DNA of 64,000 nucleotides from positions 248,001 through 312,000 of the forward strand of contig JACKMX010000002.1 in assembly GCA_024235175.1 (NCBI GenBank). The letters run 5' to 3'. Shown here one piece after another: positions 16,516 through 25,657 of this stretch; position 1 is the first letter of the stretch; every line of letters begins with the position of its first letter. Source of the DNA: Chromatiaceae bacterium. Its GTDB lineage: Bacteria; Pseudomonadota; Gammaproteobacteria; Chromatiales; Chromatiaceae. The notes below the pieces were generated by a model, which was given only the letters and a program-made list of their open reading frames with translations, did no database searches and was not told where the DNA came from. A program made the translations under genes and the position numbers.

Positions 16516-17790
16516 TCAATCTGACGAGATAGCCAACTGCTTGTCGTTGCTTTCATAGACAATGTACGGGTCATTTTCTCCAAGTACAACCGACTCATCT
16601 ATCACAACCTTACTGACATCATCCATCGAGGGAAGATCATACATGGTGTCGAGCAGAACCTGCTCCATTATTGTACGCAATCCGCGTGCTCCGGTCTTAC
16701 GATCCATCGCCTTGCGAGCGATGGCCAGAAGAGAATCGGGACGAAACTCGAGCTCGCACTCCTCCATTTCGAAAAGTTTTGCATACTGTTTGACCAGCGC
16801 ATTCTTGGGCTCAGTTAATATTTTAACCAGTGCCTCCTGGTCAAGTTCTTCCAATGTCGCCACCACAGGCAGCCGGCCCACAAACTCCGGGATCAACCCA
16901 TAATGGATCAGGTCCTCAGGCTCTACTCCCGGCAGAATTTCACCAACATTGCTATTGTCATCCTTGCTGTGAACTTCGGCAGAGAACCCTATTCCACCTT
17001 TTTCTGAACGATTTCGGATTACTTTTTCCAACCCTGAAAATGCGCCACCGACGATAAACAGAATATTGGATGTATCCACTTGCAGGAACTCCTGCTGAGG
17101 ATGCTTTCTGCCACCTTGCGGAGGCACTGAGGCGACGGTGCCCTCTATCAACTTCAACAATGCCTGTTGAACACCCTCTCCTGAGACATCCCTTGTTATG
17201 GAAGGGTTATCAGACTTGCGGGAAATCTTATCGATTTCATCGATGTAGACAATACCGGTCTGAGCCTTTTCTACGTCATAATCACACTTCTGAAGCAGTT
17301 TCTGAATGATATTTTCTACATCTTCACCCACATAACCGGCTTCTGTCAGTGTAGTGGCATCTGCGATGGTAAATGGTACATTGAGCATTCTGGCGAGCGT
17401 CTCAGCCAGTAGAGTCTTCCCTGAGCCTGTCGGGCCAATCAGAAGGATATTGCTCTTGGAAATCTCAATATCATCCTTCCCACTACCCGAATCAAGACGC
17501 TTGTAGTGATTGTAAACTGCTACCGAGAGGACTTTTTTTGCCCTTGCCTGCCCGATAACGTATTGATCGAGCATTGCATTGATCTCTTGGGGTTTTGGCA
17601 GGCTGCTGCTCGATTCCTTGGCCCCTTCCTGCATCTCTTCGCGAATGATGTCGTTGCAGAGTTCTACACACTCGTCGCAGATAAAGACTGACGGGCCTGC
17701 AATAAGCTTGCGTACCTCATGTTGGCTTTTGCCACAGAACGAGCAGTACAGCAGCTTTCCATCATCGCCCCTGATCTTATCATCGCTCAT
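16516..17790 (-). CDS. clpX: Clp protease ATP-binding subunit ClpX
   Basis: 424 residues, same length as the E. coli enzyme. The N-terminal zinc domain binds adaptors and substrates through four cysteines (CSFCGKS and CDECVELC). The AAA+ core has Walker A GPTGSGKT and Walker B IVYIDEIDKI. The ClpP-docking loop contains the IGF tripeptide (KGGIGFSAE). ClpX unfolds tagged proteins (for example ssrA-tagged) and feeds them to ClpP. Encoded directly after clpP, with its own sigma-70-like promoter in the gap. Confidence 0.98.
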   Translation of the reverse strand: MSDDKIRGDDGKLLYCSFCGKSQHEVRKLIAGPSVFICDECVELCNDIIREEMQEGAKESSSSLPKPQEINAMLDQYVIGQARAKKVLSVAVYNHYKRLDSGSGKDDIEISKSNILLIGPTGSGKTLLAETLARMLNVPFTIADATTLTEAGYVGEDVENIIQKLLQKCDYDVEKAQTGIVYIDEIDKISRKSDNPSITRDVSGEGVQQALLKLIEGTVASVPPQGGRKHPQQEFLQVDTSNILFIVGGAFSGLEKVIRNRSEKGGIGFSAEVHSKDDNSNVGEILPGVEPEDLIHYGLIPEFVGRLPVVATLEELDQEALVKILTEPKNALVKQYAKLFEMEECELEFRPDSLLAIARKAMDRKTGARGLRTIMEQVLLDTMYDLPSMDDVSKVVIDESVVLGENDPYIVYESNDKQLAISSD

Positions 17791-17859
17791 ATTTTCTTCC
17801 TTTCAGATCTTTACTCGGGCAGTAAATGGGCAAAAGCCGCTCCAAACCCGTTTATTCAC

Positions 17860-17887
17860 ATAATATCCGATTGCAGCAACTTGGCAA
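17860..17887 (-). promoter_or_regulatory. Possible sigma-70 promoter of clpX
   Basis: Minus strand TTGCCA (17882-17887), 16-base spacer, TATTAT (17860-17865), about 70 bases before the clpX start, in the 168-base gap after clpP. Confidence 0.45.
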
Positions 17888-17958
17888 AGTTCACCTGCCG
17901 CTTCCCATCAGTGGGAATTCAGAACCGGATTTGAGGAAGCCGGAAATCGCGTCAGATT

Positions 17959-18600
17959 CTATGCAGCCTTTTCGTCACTTCTATTTTCCAAAACCTGGTC
18001 GATGAGGCCATACTTCACCGCCTCTTCCCCACTCATAAAGTTGTCTCGCTCCGTATCGTTTTCAACCTGGTCGAATGGTCTGCCCGTATGCTTGGACATG
18101 ATCTGGTTGAGACGATCCCGAATGAGAAGTATCTCTTTGGCGTGGATCTCAATATCTGTCGCCTGGCCCTGAAATCCTCCGAGCGGTTGATGAATCATCA
18201 TTCTGGAATGGGGCAGACAGAATCGCTTTCCGGGGGATCCCCCGGCCAGCAACAGCGCACCCATACTTGCAGCCTGTCCCACACACATGGTGCTCACATC
18301 GCAGCGCACAAACTGCATGGTGTCATAGATTGCCAACCCGGCACTGACCGAGCCACCCGGAGAGTTGATGTACACGCTAATATCTTTATCCGGGTTTTCC
18401 GATTCGAGAAAAAGCAGCTGCGCCACCACCAGATTGGCCATGTAATCCTCTACCGGGCCAACGAGGAAAATCACCCGCTCTTTGAGCAATCTGGAGAAGA
18501 TGTCGTAGGAACGCTCACCGCGGGCTGTCTGTTCCACTACGATGGGGACTAAACCCAGATTATTCACGTCTAAACCACCCATGAGAGTTCTATCGACCAT
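17959..18600 (-). CDS. clpP: ATP-dependent Clp protease proteolytic subunit
   Basis: 213 residues, a serine protease that forms a double heptamer chamber. The triad is Ser112 (GQAASMGALL), His137 (RMMIHQPLGG) and Asp186 (NDTERDNF). YINSPGGSVSAGLAIYDTM is the oxyanion/handle region. A short N-terminal propeptide of about 14 residues is likely removed. The start has AAGGAATT just upstream in the 24-base gap after tig, so tig and clpP are probably one transcript. Partners available in this window are ClpX and the ClpC-type unfoldase at 57569. Confidence 0.98.
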   Translation of the reverse strand: MVDRTLMGGLDVNNLGLVPIVVEQTARGERSYDIFSRLLKERVIFLVGPVEDYMANLVVAQLLFLESENPDKDISVYINSPGGSVSAGLAIYDTMQFVRCDVSTMCVGQAASMGALLLAGGSPGKRFCLPHSRMMIHQPLGGFQGQATDIEIHAKEILLIRDRLNQIMSKHTGRPFDQVENDTERDNFMSGEEAVKYGLIDQVLENRSDEKAA

Positions 18601-18624
18601 TACAAGGAATTCCTTTATCAGAAA

Positions 18625-19947
18625 TTAACTATCTGTTTCGGCGCCAGAGGCTGAGTTATTCATGATCTCTTCGAAACCACGCTTTTTCTCCTCCACCTTT
18701 ACCTGTTCAATCACCCAATCAACCACCTGATCCTCAAGCACCACATTCTCTACCGAGGCCAACTGCTTTTTATCTTTTAAATAAAAATCGATTACTTCCT
18801 GGGGATCTTCGTAAGATTGTGCAAACGCCTCAACCCTGGCACGTACCCGGTCCTTGTCCAGCACGATGTTGTTTTCCCTGATCACTTCACCGATTATCAA
18901 TCCCAGCGCCACGCGGCGTTTTGCCTGATTTTCAAACAGGCTGAGGGGCAGATCTATGCTACTGGACTGCCCACTATTTGCCAGATTCTGTTTTGTCTGT
19001 TGTTGCAGCGTAGCTGCTTCCTGATTGATAAGCGCCTTTGGTACAGTCACATCATTGGCTTCCAGCAACAGATCCATCACTTGTTCTTTCACAAGGTTAC
19101 GGACCTTTTCCTGCAATTCACGTTCCATATTGCCGCGTATCTCTTTGTTCAACGCGTCAACACCACCTTCCTTTACACCAAAAACCTTGGCGAACTCCTC
19201 ATCGATCTCCGGCAGGATCGGTTCTGCAATTTTGCTGACCTTTACTTCAAATTTCGCCTCTTTACCCGCCAGATGTTCAGCCCGATACTCTTCCGGGAAC
19301 TGCAGTTCCAGGATTCGATGCTCACCGGCTTTAACGCCCAGAAGGCCCTCTTCGAAACCCGGAATCATCGAGGACGAACCCAGCACCAGAGGCACAGCGT
19401 CAGCGCTGCCTCCGTCAAACGCCTCTCCTTGGATAAAACCCTTGAAATCAATGGTCACCTGGTCGCCGATCCTGGCCTCCCGCGAAACCTCGTCCCAGGT
19501 GGTGCGCTGCTTGCGCAATTTCTCCAACATCGCATTCAGATCAGACTCCGTCACCTCCACCTGAGGACGAGTAATCACCTTTTCCGACATATCCTGCAAT
19601 TTCACTTCCGGCATCACTTCGAATACGGCAACATAACCTATACCTTCGGCCGGCGCTGCTTCCAGCGGTTCGATGCTGGGTTCGCCCGCAGGCTGCAGCT
19701 TCTCCTTTGCCAGCGCCTCAAAGTAGGTCGATTGAACCAGATCGCCAAAAATCTCCTGGCGGGCCTGTTCGGTGTAACGTTGACGAATAACAGAAAGTGG
19801 AACTTTACCCGGCCTGAAACCAGCAATTTTTGCTCTGCGTGCGATCTCCTTCAGGCGTTTTTCCAGCGCACCATTGACGATTTCAGCAGGTAATTCGACC
19901 GTCATTCGACGCTCGAGCCCCTCTCCAGATTCAACCGAAACTTGCAT
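18625..19947 (-). CDS. tig: Trigger factor, ribosome-associated chaperone
   Basis: 440 residues. The ribosome-docking signature GFRPGKVP lies near residues 43-50. A FKBP-type prolyl isomerase domain follows (about 160-245, starting at IGDQVTIDFKGF and including the VLGSSSMIPGFEEGLLG loop), then the helical C-terminal chaperone arms. It binds nascent chains at the exit tunnel. First gene of the tig-clpP-clpX-lon array, preceded by tRNA-Leu on the same strand. Confidence 0.97.
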   Translation of the reverse strand: MQVSVESGEGLERRMTVELPAEIVNGALEKRLKEIARRAKIAGFRPGKVPLSVIRQRYTEQARQEIFGDLVQSTYFEALAKEKLQPAGEPSIEPLEAAPAEGIGYVAVFEVMPEVKLQDMSEKVITRPQVEVTESDLNAMLEKLRKQRTTWDEVSREARIGDQVTIDFKGFIQGEAFDGGSADAVPLVLGSSSMIPGFEEGLLGVKAGEHRILELQFPEEYRAEHLAGKEAKFEVKVSKIAEPILPEIDEEFAKVFGVKEGGVDALNKEIRGNMERELQEKVRNLVKEQVMDLLLEANDVTVPKALINQEAATLQQQTKQNLANSGQSSSIDLPLSLFENQAKRRVALGLIIGEVIRENNIVLDKDRVRARVEAFAQSYEDPQEVIDFYLKDKKQLASVENVVLEDQVVDWVIEQVKVEEKKRGFEEIMNNSASGAETDS

Positions 19948-20045
19948 TAATGACCTCTTCGGCGGTTAGTTCCGCAGCTATCGCAATTGAATAAAATATC
20001 TACCAGATGCGGCCCCTCAATATGGCGACCGCCGATCTCAAAATA

Positions 20046-20130
20046 TGGTGCGAAAGGGGAGACTCGAACTCCCACCCCTTTCGGGACTGGAACCTAAATC
20101 CAGCGCGTCTACCAACTCCGCCACTTTCGC
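20046..20130 (-). tRNA. tRNA-Leu (anticodon TAG)
   Basis: 85 bases on the minus strand from GCGAAAG to CTTTCGCACCA, with encoded CCA. The anticodon arm CTGGATTTAGGTTCCAG gives TAG. The long variable arm (TCCCGAAAGGGGTGGGA) is that of a class II tRNA. It lies about 100 bases upstream of tig. Confidence 0.97.
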
Positions 20131-20179
20131 TTCTTGTCCGCGTTTACCCAGAAAGCTTTTTTTCGATAAAGCGGGTTTG

Positions 20180-20208
20180 ATTATACATTCAAGCAGGCAA
20201 ACGTGTAA
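20180..20208 (-). promoter_or_regulatory. Probable promoter of tRNA-Leu
   Basis: Minus strand TATAAT at 20180-20185 with a weak -35 (TTACAC, 20203-20208) 17 bases away, about 50 bases before the 5' end of tRNA-Leu. Confidence 0.45.
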
Positions 20209-20443
20209 TCAGGAGCGTCGGCCACCATCCCACTCAAAATACCCGTAACCCGGCAGAAACAACCACAGGCAAAAAACCCAGCCCTGCCTAACACAGCTAT
20301 CGCAAGGACAGCCGAATCGAAAAAATGGCATCGACGGCTGGCCGCTGCTTGTCCGCAGAAAATCTGCGGCATCGATTCCATATCAAGGTAAAACCCACAC
20401 AATAGCTATTGCCACACCCAAAAACAGACCCGGACAAATTGAT
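20209..20443. other. Non-coding stretch between tRNA-Leu and the CBS gene
   Basis: Together with the promoter region this is a 313-base gap. I see no gene. A small palindrome CCGCAGA-AAA-TCTGCGG lies near 20352-20368, without a T-run; it could be part of the end of the CBS-protein transcript. Confidence 0.5.
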
Positions 20444-20905
20444 CTATTTGCCTTTCATACCTGTAGAAATATTGGCCTGGAAAAGTGCTTTGTGTACGTC
20501 GCCCAGGCTTATCATTCCCACCAGTTCTTCCCCGTCCGTAACAGGAATGCGTCGAAAGCGATTGCGTACCATGGTTGAAGCAGCCTTCAGGATGTGGTCT
20601 TCCGGTGAAACGCTGATGACGTTGGATATCATCAGATCCTTCACCTTAAGATTAACGACATCGATGTACTTTCCCATCATCCTGTCAAAATCAACCGAAC
20701 CCAGGCCATCCGCTATCATGTCTTCAAGTGTTGGAAACAGTTTGTGCAGCACGTCCTTTTCAGCGATGAACCCCACCATTTTCCCCCCATCCATTACCGG
20801 CAGTCCGCTGAAGCGGTATAGGCACATCAAAGACACAACCTCCAGCAGGCCGGTTTCCGGGGTAACTGTACGGGGCGAACCGGTCATAATCTTTTTCACC
20901 AACAT
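20444..20905 (-). CDS. CBS-domain-pair protein
   Basis: 153 residues made almost wholly of two CBS motifs (about 8-60, MTGSPRTVTPETGLLEVVSLM, and 90-145, MISNVISVSPEDHILKAASTM). CBS pairs bind adenosine nucleotides and regulate partner proteins; no catalytic domain is attached, so the target is unknown. The internal linker is longer than usual (about 30 residues, KLFPTLEDMIADGLGSVDFDRMM), a layout common in stand-alone CBS proteins of this class. AGAGGA eight bases before the ATG at 20903-20905 sets the start; the frame extends to 20962 without a site. Confidence 0.85.
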   Translation of the reverse strand: MLVKKIMTGSPRTVTPETGLLEVVSLMCLYRFSGLPVMDGGKMVGFIAEKDVLHKLFPTLEDMIADGLGSVDFDRMMGKYIDVVNLKVKDLMISNVISVSPEDHILKAASTMVRNRFRRIPVTDGEELVGMISLGDVHKALFQANISTGMKGK

Positions 20906-21188
20906 GAAAAATTCCTCTTGTTTTATCCTCACGAATTTTGAATCGGTAATCCCGTAAAACACAAATGCCTTTCAGATATATCCAAACAGGTCTGGATTAA
21001 TGCACCAGTGGCAGGAGACACCCAAACAAACGGGAAGGCCGGGTATTTTACATCCAGGAACAAAAAACAAACAGGGTGAAGTTAGCGCCCCGACAGGCAA
21101 CAGCGACTAACACCGCATCGGAGCAGCCGCATAGACCAAGCAATTCCGGTGGCTTTGAGGTGCAAATCACTGGCGCCATAAAGCAACA

Positions 21189-23150
21189 TCATATACCACC
21201 TTTTTCCGGCCCCGGGGCAAGTGGCCTGCCGTCATCGGACTCGGTGATATCGTCCAGGTCAAACGAAAGATTGTTGATCATTGTCTCTTCTTCAGACAAA
21301 ACCGCTCCGGTGATCAGTTCATGATCCGGCGCTATATCCCGCCCCATTTCGACGACCTTGGCCCAAATCTCCGGCGAACGGGCAATCATCGACTGGTAAA
21401 CCTGCTCCATCGCTGTAACAAACTTGTTCTTGTCTTTACGATATGCGTAAATTTCAAGGAGTTTGGCTTTCAGAATCATATTTTCGGGATTGCCATCGAT
21501 CGCCTGCTTTATCAACTCCTCTGCCGGTCCGTAACGACGATACGCCAGATATATATCGGCCTCGGTCAGAGCCGATGCAACATCCGCTCTGGAGCCATGT
21601 GAAAAATCGCCTTCGATCTGCTTGCTCTCTTTATCAACCCGCTGCCTGGCGGCATCTTCAGAAACAAGGGCATGTTCCTCTGTGGCTGTCTCACTGTCCA
21701 CATCAATGTAAGAACCAAACGCTTCGTGGTCGGGTAAGCCACTTTCGCTTCGGCGCCTGCGCACCATCAGGAGCAGCACCACCAGTAGCAGCAATACGCC
21801 CGCGAGCAGCTGCAACCAGTACTTCTGCGCAAACGTCAACCAGTCCGGTTGTTCTGGCTCTGTTGCAGCCGGCTTGACCGGGGGGTTCACAGCCGCCTGT
21901 TTACGGCCCATCTCAATACTCGAACTAACTCCTCCGTCTGTTTTCTGTTGATCGCCGACAATTGAATCGGCTCCTGCTTTTGTTACTTCGGCTGATTCCG
22001 GCTCTGGAGTTACCTCCTTAAGACGCTGCTCCAACTGATCAATAATCCGATTGCGCTCCTCCAATGACCTGCGCAACGCTTCAATCTTCAATTCCAGTGC
22101 ATCCTTGAGCTCGACCAGGTCGCGATTAATCTCCCGTACCGCTTCCAGATCCCTTTTGGATTCGGCAATCTCATCGCCAAGCCTTCCTTCACTGGCAATT
22201 TCCGCCTCCTCCCTGACCAGTTTCTCTTCGGCACCTGCTAATTCCGTCTCTTCTCTGCCGGTCTCAACCACACGTAGTTTTACACTGTCACCGGCGGTGT
22301 CCTCGGTTAAGCCTGCGGCCGCTTGCGTCTCACTTTCACTGAGCTGAGCCGGTTGCGACGGACTCGCAATTTCGATTTGTGCTGCGGATGCGCCCCTCCT
22401 CAATGCCTGCCACTCTTTATTCTGTTGATGAAACGCGCGGCGTGCTTCAGATGCGCTCAGTCTGGTGATTGCATCGTAGTCGGGTATATCGAGTACAGCA
22501 CCCTGCTGAAGAAAATTGACGTTTCCATGTCGGAACGCATTCGGATTTGCCTGCAGCAGCGCCATCATCATCTGTTCGACGGAGACTGAATTATCCGGTC
22601 TTACACGGGCAGCTATCACCCATAAAGTCTCAGTGTGTTTAACCGGCCCATAGCTGCTCGGGGAGGGGGATTTTTTGCCTATTGTCTGCGGTTGGGCTGT
22701 TTGATTCGTTACCTGCCCCGTGTTTCCGGCAGCTGAAGATGTATGGGCAGCCCTAACCTCGCTGGAAGGAGGGTCTAACAGAATCGTGTATTCCCGCAAC
22801 AGCCGCTTTCCCTCCCACGACACCTCAAGTAGAAAATTGAGGAATGGTTCACGGACACTCTCTTTGGTGGTGACATGAATGTAAACCTGCTGGTTTTTAT
22901 CAACCAGGGGTTTGAACTGCAGACTGGTGAGGTGCAAAGGGCGAACAACTCCTGCTTTCTGAAAAGCTTCGGGGTTCGCGAGCGACACCTTCAGTCCATC
23001 CACTTCTGCGGGATTGATTGAAACCAAAGCGATTCGGGCATCCAGGGGTTGATTGAGAAAGGAATCGACCGTGACCCCCCTGAATCCCAATGCCTGCAGT
23101 CCACACGAAATCGTCAGAAGCAGTATCAAACCAATGATCTTTGTTTTCAT
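21189..23150 (-). CDS. FimV-like LysM and membrane protein, short form
   Basis: 653 residues. A signal peptide (1-20) is followed by the FimV N-terminal domain (RGVTVDSFLNQPLDARIALV), a LysM-like region (about 170-245), an Ala/Glu-rich coiled coil (about 300-395, EIAESKRDLEAVREINRDLV), a membrane helix (about 440-460) with a basic stop RRRRSES, and a cytoplasmic TPR-like segment (about 540-600, YRRYGPAEELIKQAIDGNPEN). FimV/TspA proteins organise the cell pole and polar type IV pili or flagella. The usual acidic tail plus conserved C-terminal domain (TIGR03504) is missing: the chain stops soon after the TPR region, and nothing resembling it is found in the next 110 bases. Confidence 0.85.
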   Translation of the reverse strand: MKTKIIGLILLLTISCGLQALGFRGVTVDSFLNQPLDARIALVSINPAEVDGLKVSLANPEAFQKAGVVRPLHLTSLQFKPLVDKNQQVYIHVTTKESVREPFLNFLLEVSWEGKRLLREYTILLDPPSSEVRAAHTSSAAGNTGQVTNQTAQPQTIGKKSPSPSSYGPVKHTETLWVIAARVRPDNSVSVEQMMMALLQANPNAFRHGNVNFLQQGAVLDIPDYDAITRLSASEARRAFHQQNKEWQALRRGASAAQIEIASPSQPAQLSESETQAAAGLTEDTAGDSVKLRVVETGREETELAGAEEKLVREEAEIASEGRLGDEIAESKRDLEAVREINRDLVELKDALELKIEALRRSLEERNRIIDQLEQRLKEVTPEPESAEVTKAGADSIVGDQQKTDGGVSSSIEMGRKQAAVNPPVKPAATEPEQPDWLTFAQKYWLQLLAGVLLLLVVLLLMVRRRRSESGLPDHEAFGSYIDVDSETATEEHALVSEDAARQRVDKESKQIEGDFSHGSRADVASALTEADIYLAYRRYGPAEELIKQAIDGNPENMILKAKLLEIYAYRKDKNKFVTAMEQVYQSMIARSPEIWAKVVEMGRDIAPDHELITGAVLSEEETMINNLSFDLDDITESDDGRPLAPGPEKGGI

Positions 23151-23527
23151 TTTTTCAAACCTAACGCCAGATTACCTTTTTGGCGCTGATTGTAACCCTG
23201 CATACCGGACCCCGATCGGACGGCATCGCGAATATTGTTGATTTGGATCCCCTTTAACCTATCCGTCATTGTATCGTTTTTTTTGGGAATTTCTTTAGTA
23301 AATTTCAGGATCCAATTGCTTGGAGATCAGTTCTTGGCATGAATCCCACCTACTCCCAAGCGGAAATCGGACAGACTCACACACTCCCTTTAATTCAGGT
23401 GACCCCCACTTCGCGGATCTAATAAAATCTGGATTTGCACCCAGACCTGCCGCAATAGCGCGAGTAGTTTGCACCTGTAGAGCAGGTACAATACGCAGAA
23501 CCTGTAACATTATGCGGATACTTCATC
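23151..23527. other. 377-base gap between fimV-like gene and radical SAM gene
   Basis: Divergent promoter region. A small inverted repeat ACCTG-TAGAG-CAGGT lies at 23473-23487, overlapping a -10-like TACAAT (23487-23492) 36 bases before the radical SAM start; this could be an operator. No gene is seen. Confidence 0.4.
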
Positions 23528-24799
23528 ATGTTCTCCGACTACCGGCTAAAGTTCGAATCCATCGCAGAAAAGACACTTTTTCCGAATCTTCCAGAAACGC
23601 AACAGGCATTTCTCAGAGAGATAGCCCACCGGCATCGTTTCACCCTGCAGGAGTTGCGTCAGGTGGCGGAAATCGCATTGGATCTGGAGATGTGGAACAG
23701 CGGATCCATTCAGCAGCGATGGTCAGAAACAGCTGCCACTTCAGACCCGAAGCAAAAAAAGAGGCTTGCCATCGGGCAACTGAGGGCGACATGGGATGCA
23801 CTGAAGCAGGAACCCAATCAATATCCAGACAGTTCCGTCATTCCTGATACGGAATTAAAGGTCAACGCATTGAGTAAAAAGAAACCGCAACTGGGCCTAG
23901 GTTTCTGCCCGGTGGCGTCCGCAAAAACCCGCTGCTGCAATCTGCTCACACTGGATGCGGTCGACAACTGCGGGTATGAATGCTCCTATTGCAGTATTCA
24001 ATCATTCTTCAGTAACAACCAGGTTATTTTCGACCCGGATTTCCCCGTCAAACTAGCTGCACTGGAGATAGACAGGAGCCGGACTTACCACATTGGCACT
24101 GGACAATCATCCGACTCGCTGATGTGGGGAAACAGTCACGGCATCCTGGATGCGTTGATTGCTTTCGCCCACAGGCACCCAAATGTCATATTGGAGTTGA
24201 AAACCAAGTCGGCAAATATCGGCCACCTGCTTAAAAGCAATCCACCACCCAATTTGATCTGCACCTGGTCCCTTAATCCGCAAATAATTGTGGACAACGA
24301 GGAGCGCGGATCCGCTCCGCTCGATAAACGGCTGGATGCGGCCAGACGCCTGGCGGAACGGGGCATGCTGGTCGGTTTTCACTTCCACCCCATGATTCAA
24401 TTCGAGGGATGGAAGCAGGCCTATGGCAGCATATTTACCAGTCTGCAGCAGAATTTCGATCCAAACCAGATTGCCATGATATCGCTGGGAACACTCACCT
24501 TTATCAAACAGGTCATACGCAAAATAAGGGAACGGGGCGAATACAGTCAGATTCTGAAGCTGCCGCTGGTGGAAGCGGACGGCAAGTTATCTTACCCGGA
24601 TGAAATAAAACAGGAGATGTTCTCGTTTGCCTATCAAAGTTTCTCAGATGACTGGAAAAAATCGGTGTTTTTCTACCTGTGCATGGAAAATCAACGGTTC
24701 TGGAAACCTGTGTTCGGATTCGACTATGCTTCGAATGAGGCTTTCGAACGGGCAATGAAGGCGTCCTATTCCGAAAAAATCGCCAGGCTGAGGCGTTAA
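23528..24799 (+). CDS. Radical SAM protein, spore-photoproduct-lyase-like family
   Basis: 423 residues. A 4Fe-4S cluster motif Cys148-x3-Cys152-x2-Cys155 (NCGYECSYCSIQ) marks a radical SAM enzyme. The surrounding sequence (LTLDAVDNCGYECSYC, YHIGTGQSSDSLMW, ILELKTKSANI, WSLNPQIIV, VGFHFHPMI) follows the SplB-like pattern in which the SAM radical acts on a nucleic-acid or unknown substrate. An all-helical N-terminal domain (1-110) precedes it. True spore photoproduct lyase acts in Bacilli spores; the proteobacterial homologues have no established substrate, so the assignment is to superfamily only. No operon partner. Confidence 0.8.
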   Translation: MFSDYRLKFESIAEKTLFPNLPETQQAFLREIAHRHRFTLQELRQVAEIALDLEMWNSGSIQQRWSETAATSDPKQKKRLAIGQLRATWDALKQEPNQYPDSSVIPDTELKVNALSKKKPQLGLGFCPVASAKTRCCNLLTLDAVDNCGYECSYCSIQSFFSNNQVIFDPDFPVKLAALEIDRSRTYHIGTGQSSDSLMWGNSHGILDALIAFAHRHPNVILELKTKSANIGHLLKSNPPPNLICTWSLNPQIIVDNEERGSAPLDKRLDAARRLAERGMLVGFHFHPMIQFEGWKQAYGSIFTSLQQNFDPNQIAMISLGTLTFIKQVIRKIRERGEYSQILKLPLVEADGKLSYPDEIKQEMFSFAYQSFSDDWKKSVFFYLCMENQRFWKPVFGFDYASNEAFERAMKASYSEKIARLRR

Positions 24800-24880
24800 T
24801 GCCGATCCCACATTCACCTATGTCCGCAGCTATGGCGATTTTAGTTCATGCGGCGACACAACAAGAGTGGAGTCCAAATA

Positions 24881-25024
24881 ATGATCGTTTCCCTATCGGA
24901 CATAGCAGAGTCGGTTAAATGCATCACTGTACAGCGCACTGATGAATATACGGTCAGAAGTCTACCGGGAACAATGCGGTCTAATTACATGTGGGTTAAC
25001 AATTTGCCTGTGAAACCAACCTGA
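24881..25024 (+). CDS. Possible small ORF upstream of thioredoxin-fold gene
   Basis: 47 codons, ATG 24881 to TGA 25022-25024, with GGAG about ten bases upstream. The stop is one base before the GTG start of the next gene, which itself lacks a ribosome binding site, so the ORF might couple translation. The translated sequence (MIVSLSDIAESVKC...) matches nothing I recognise. It could be chance. Confidence 0.25.
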   Translation: MIVSLSDIAESVKCITVQRTDEYTVRSLPGTMRSNYMWVNNLPVKPT

Positions 25025-25025
25025 C

Positions 25026-25523
25026 GTGAAGGGCATCCTGTTCATCGTTCTACTGTTTTCTTCGTTGCATGCTTTCTCTGGAGATCAGGATAGCTCGGAA
25101 CAGAATCTGCCTGAATTGGTGGAAGCGCGTGATTTCTCCAATGATGCGGTGCTCGCCCGCCGTGAGGGGATGCCTATTCTTTTACTCGTTTCACAAGAGC
25201 GCTGTCCTTTCTGTCGGCAGATAAAAAGGGAGATTCTGGGTCCGATGATTGCCTCAGGCGAATACCTGGGCCGGCTGTTGATTCGTGAGATATTAATCGA
25301 TTCTCCTGGCAGCAGCGTACGTGACTTCAAAGGAAACACGCAAACAAGCAGAGCCTTTGCTATCGGCTATAAAATCCAGCTGACCCCAACACTGCTGTTT
25401 CTCGATCCGGACGGAAATGAACTCGCTGAACGAATCGTAGGAATTCAGACACCGGAGCTGTTTTACTATTATGTGGATCGCGCTGTTCAGGATGCTATCG
25501 CAGCCTTTCCAGGCAGAAGTTAA
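25026..25523 (+). CDS. Secreted thioredoxin-fold protein with CPFC motif
   Basis: 165 residues. A signal peptide (MKGILFIVLLFSSLHAFSG) is followed by a thioredoxin-like fold with redox motif CPFC at about residues 60-63 (SQERCPFCRQIKREI) and the cis-Pro region (LTPTLLFLDPDGNE). It resembles the SoxW/thioredoxin_2 group of periplasmic reductases that service sulfur-oxidation or cytochrome proteins, but no sox gene is near. GTG start with no visible Shine-Dalgarno; chosen because it gives an intact signal peptide. Confidence 0.8.
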   Translation: MKGILFIVLLFSSLHAFSGDQDSSEQNLPELVEARDFSNDAVLARREGMPILLLVSQERCPFCRQIKREILGPMIASGEYLGRLLIREILIDSPGSSVRDFKGNTQTSRAFAIGYKIQLTPTLLFLDPDGNELAERIVGIQTPELFYYYVDRAVQDAIAAFPGRS

Positions 25524-25657
25524 TCTGTTCACGGATTGGTTATGAGCCGGTTACTCTCCACAACCCATGCTGGAAACCGGAAAAGGGTTATGACAAAGTT
25601 AGGGCCTGTTAACACTCTGCGGATGCCCAGCATTGGCGCTTGAAGGAGGTCCACAGC

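Noticed and set aside
18817..19893. 358-codon open frame opposite tig
   Set aside because: Lies entirely inside tig on the other strand, has no family features and is Phe/Leu/His/Arg-rich as expected of an antisense shadow.
23269..23297. Sigma-28-like sequence upstream of the FimV-like gene
   Set aside because: TAAAGAAA-N11-AACGATAC has the right spacing but lacks the GC of the -10 element (GCCGATAA).
23473..23492. LexA-like site before the radical SAM gene
   Set aside because: CTGT is followed by nine rather than eight bases before ACAA, so it does not fit CTGT-N8-ACAG.
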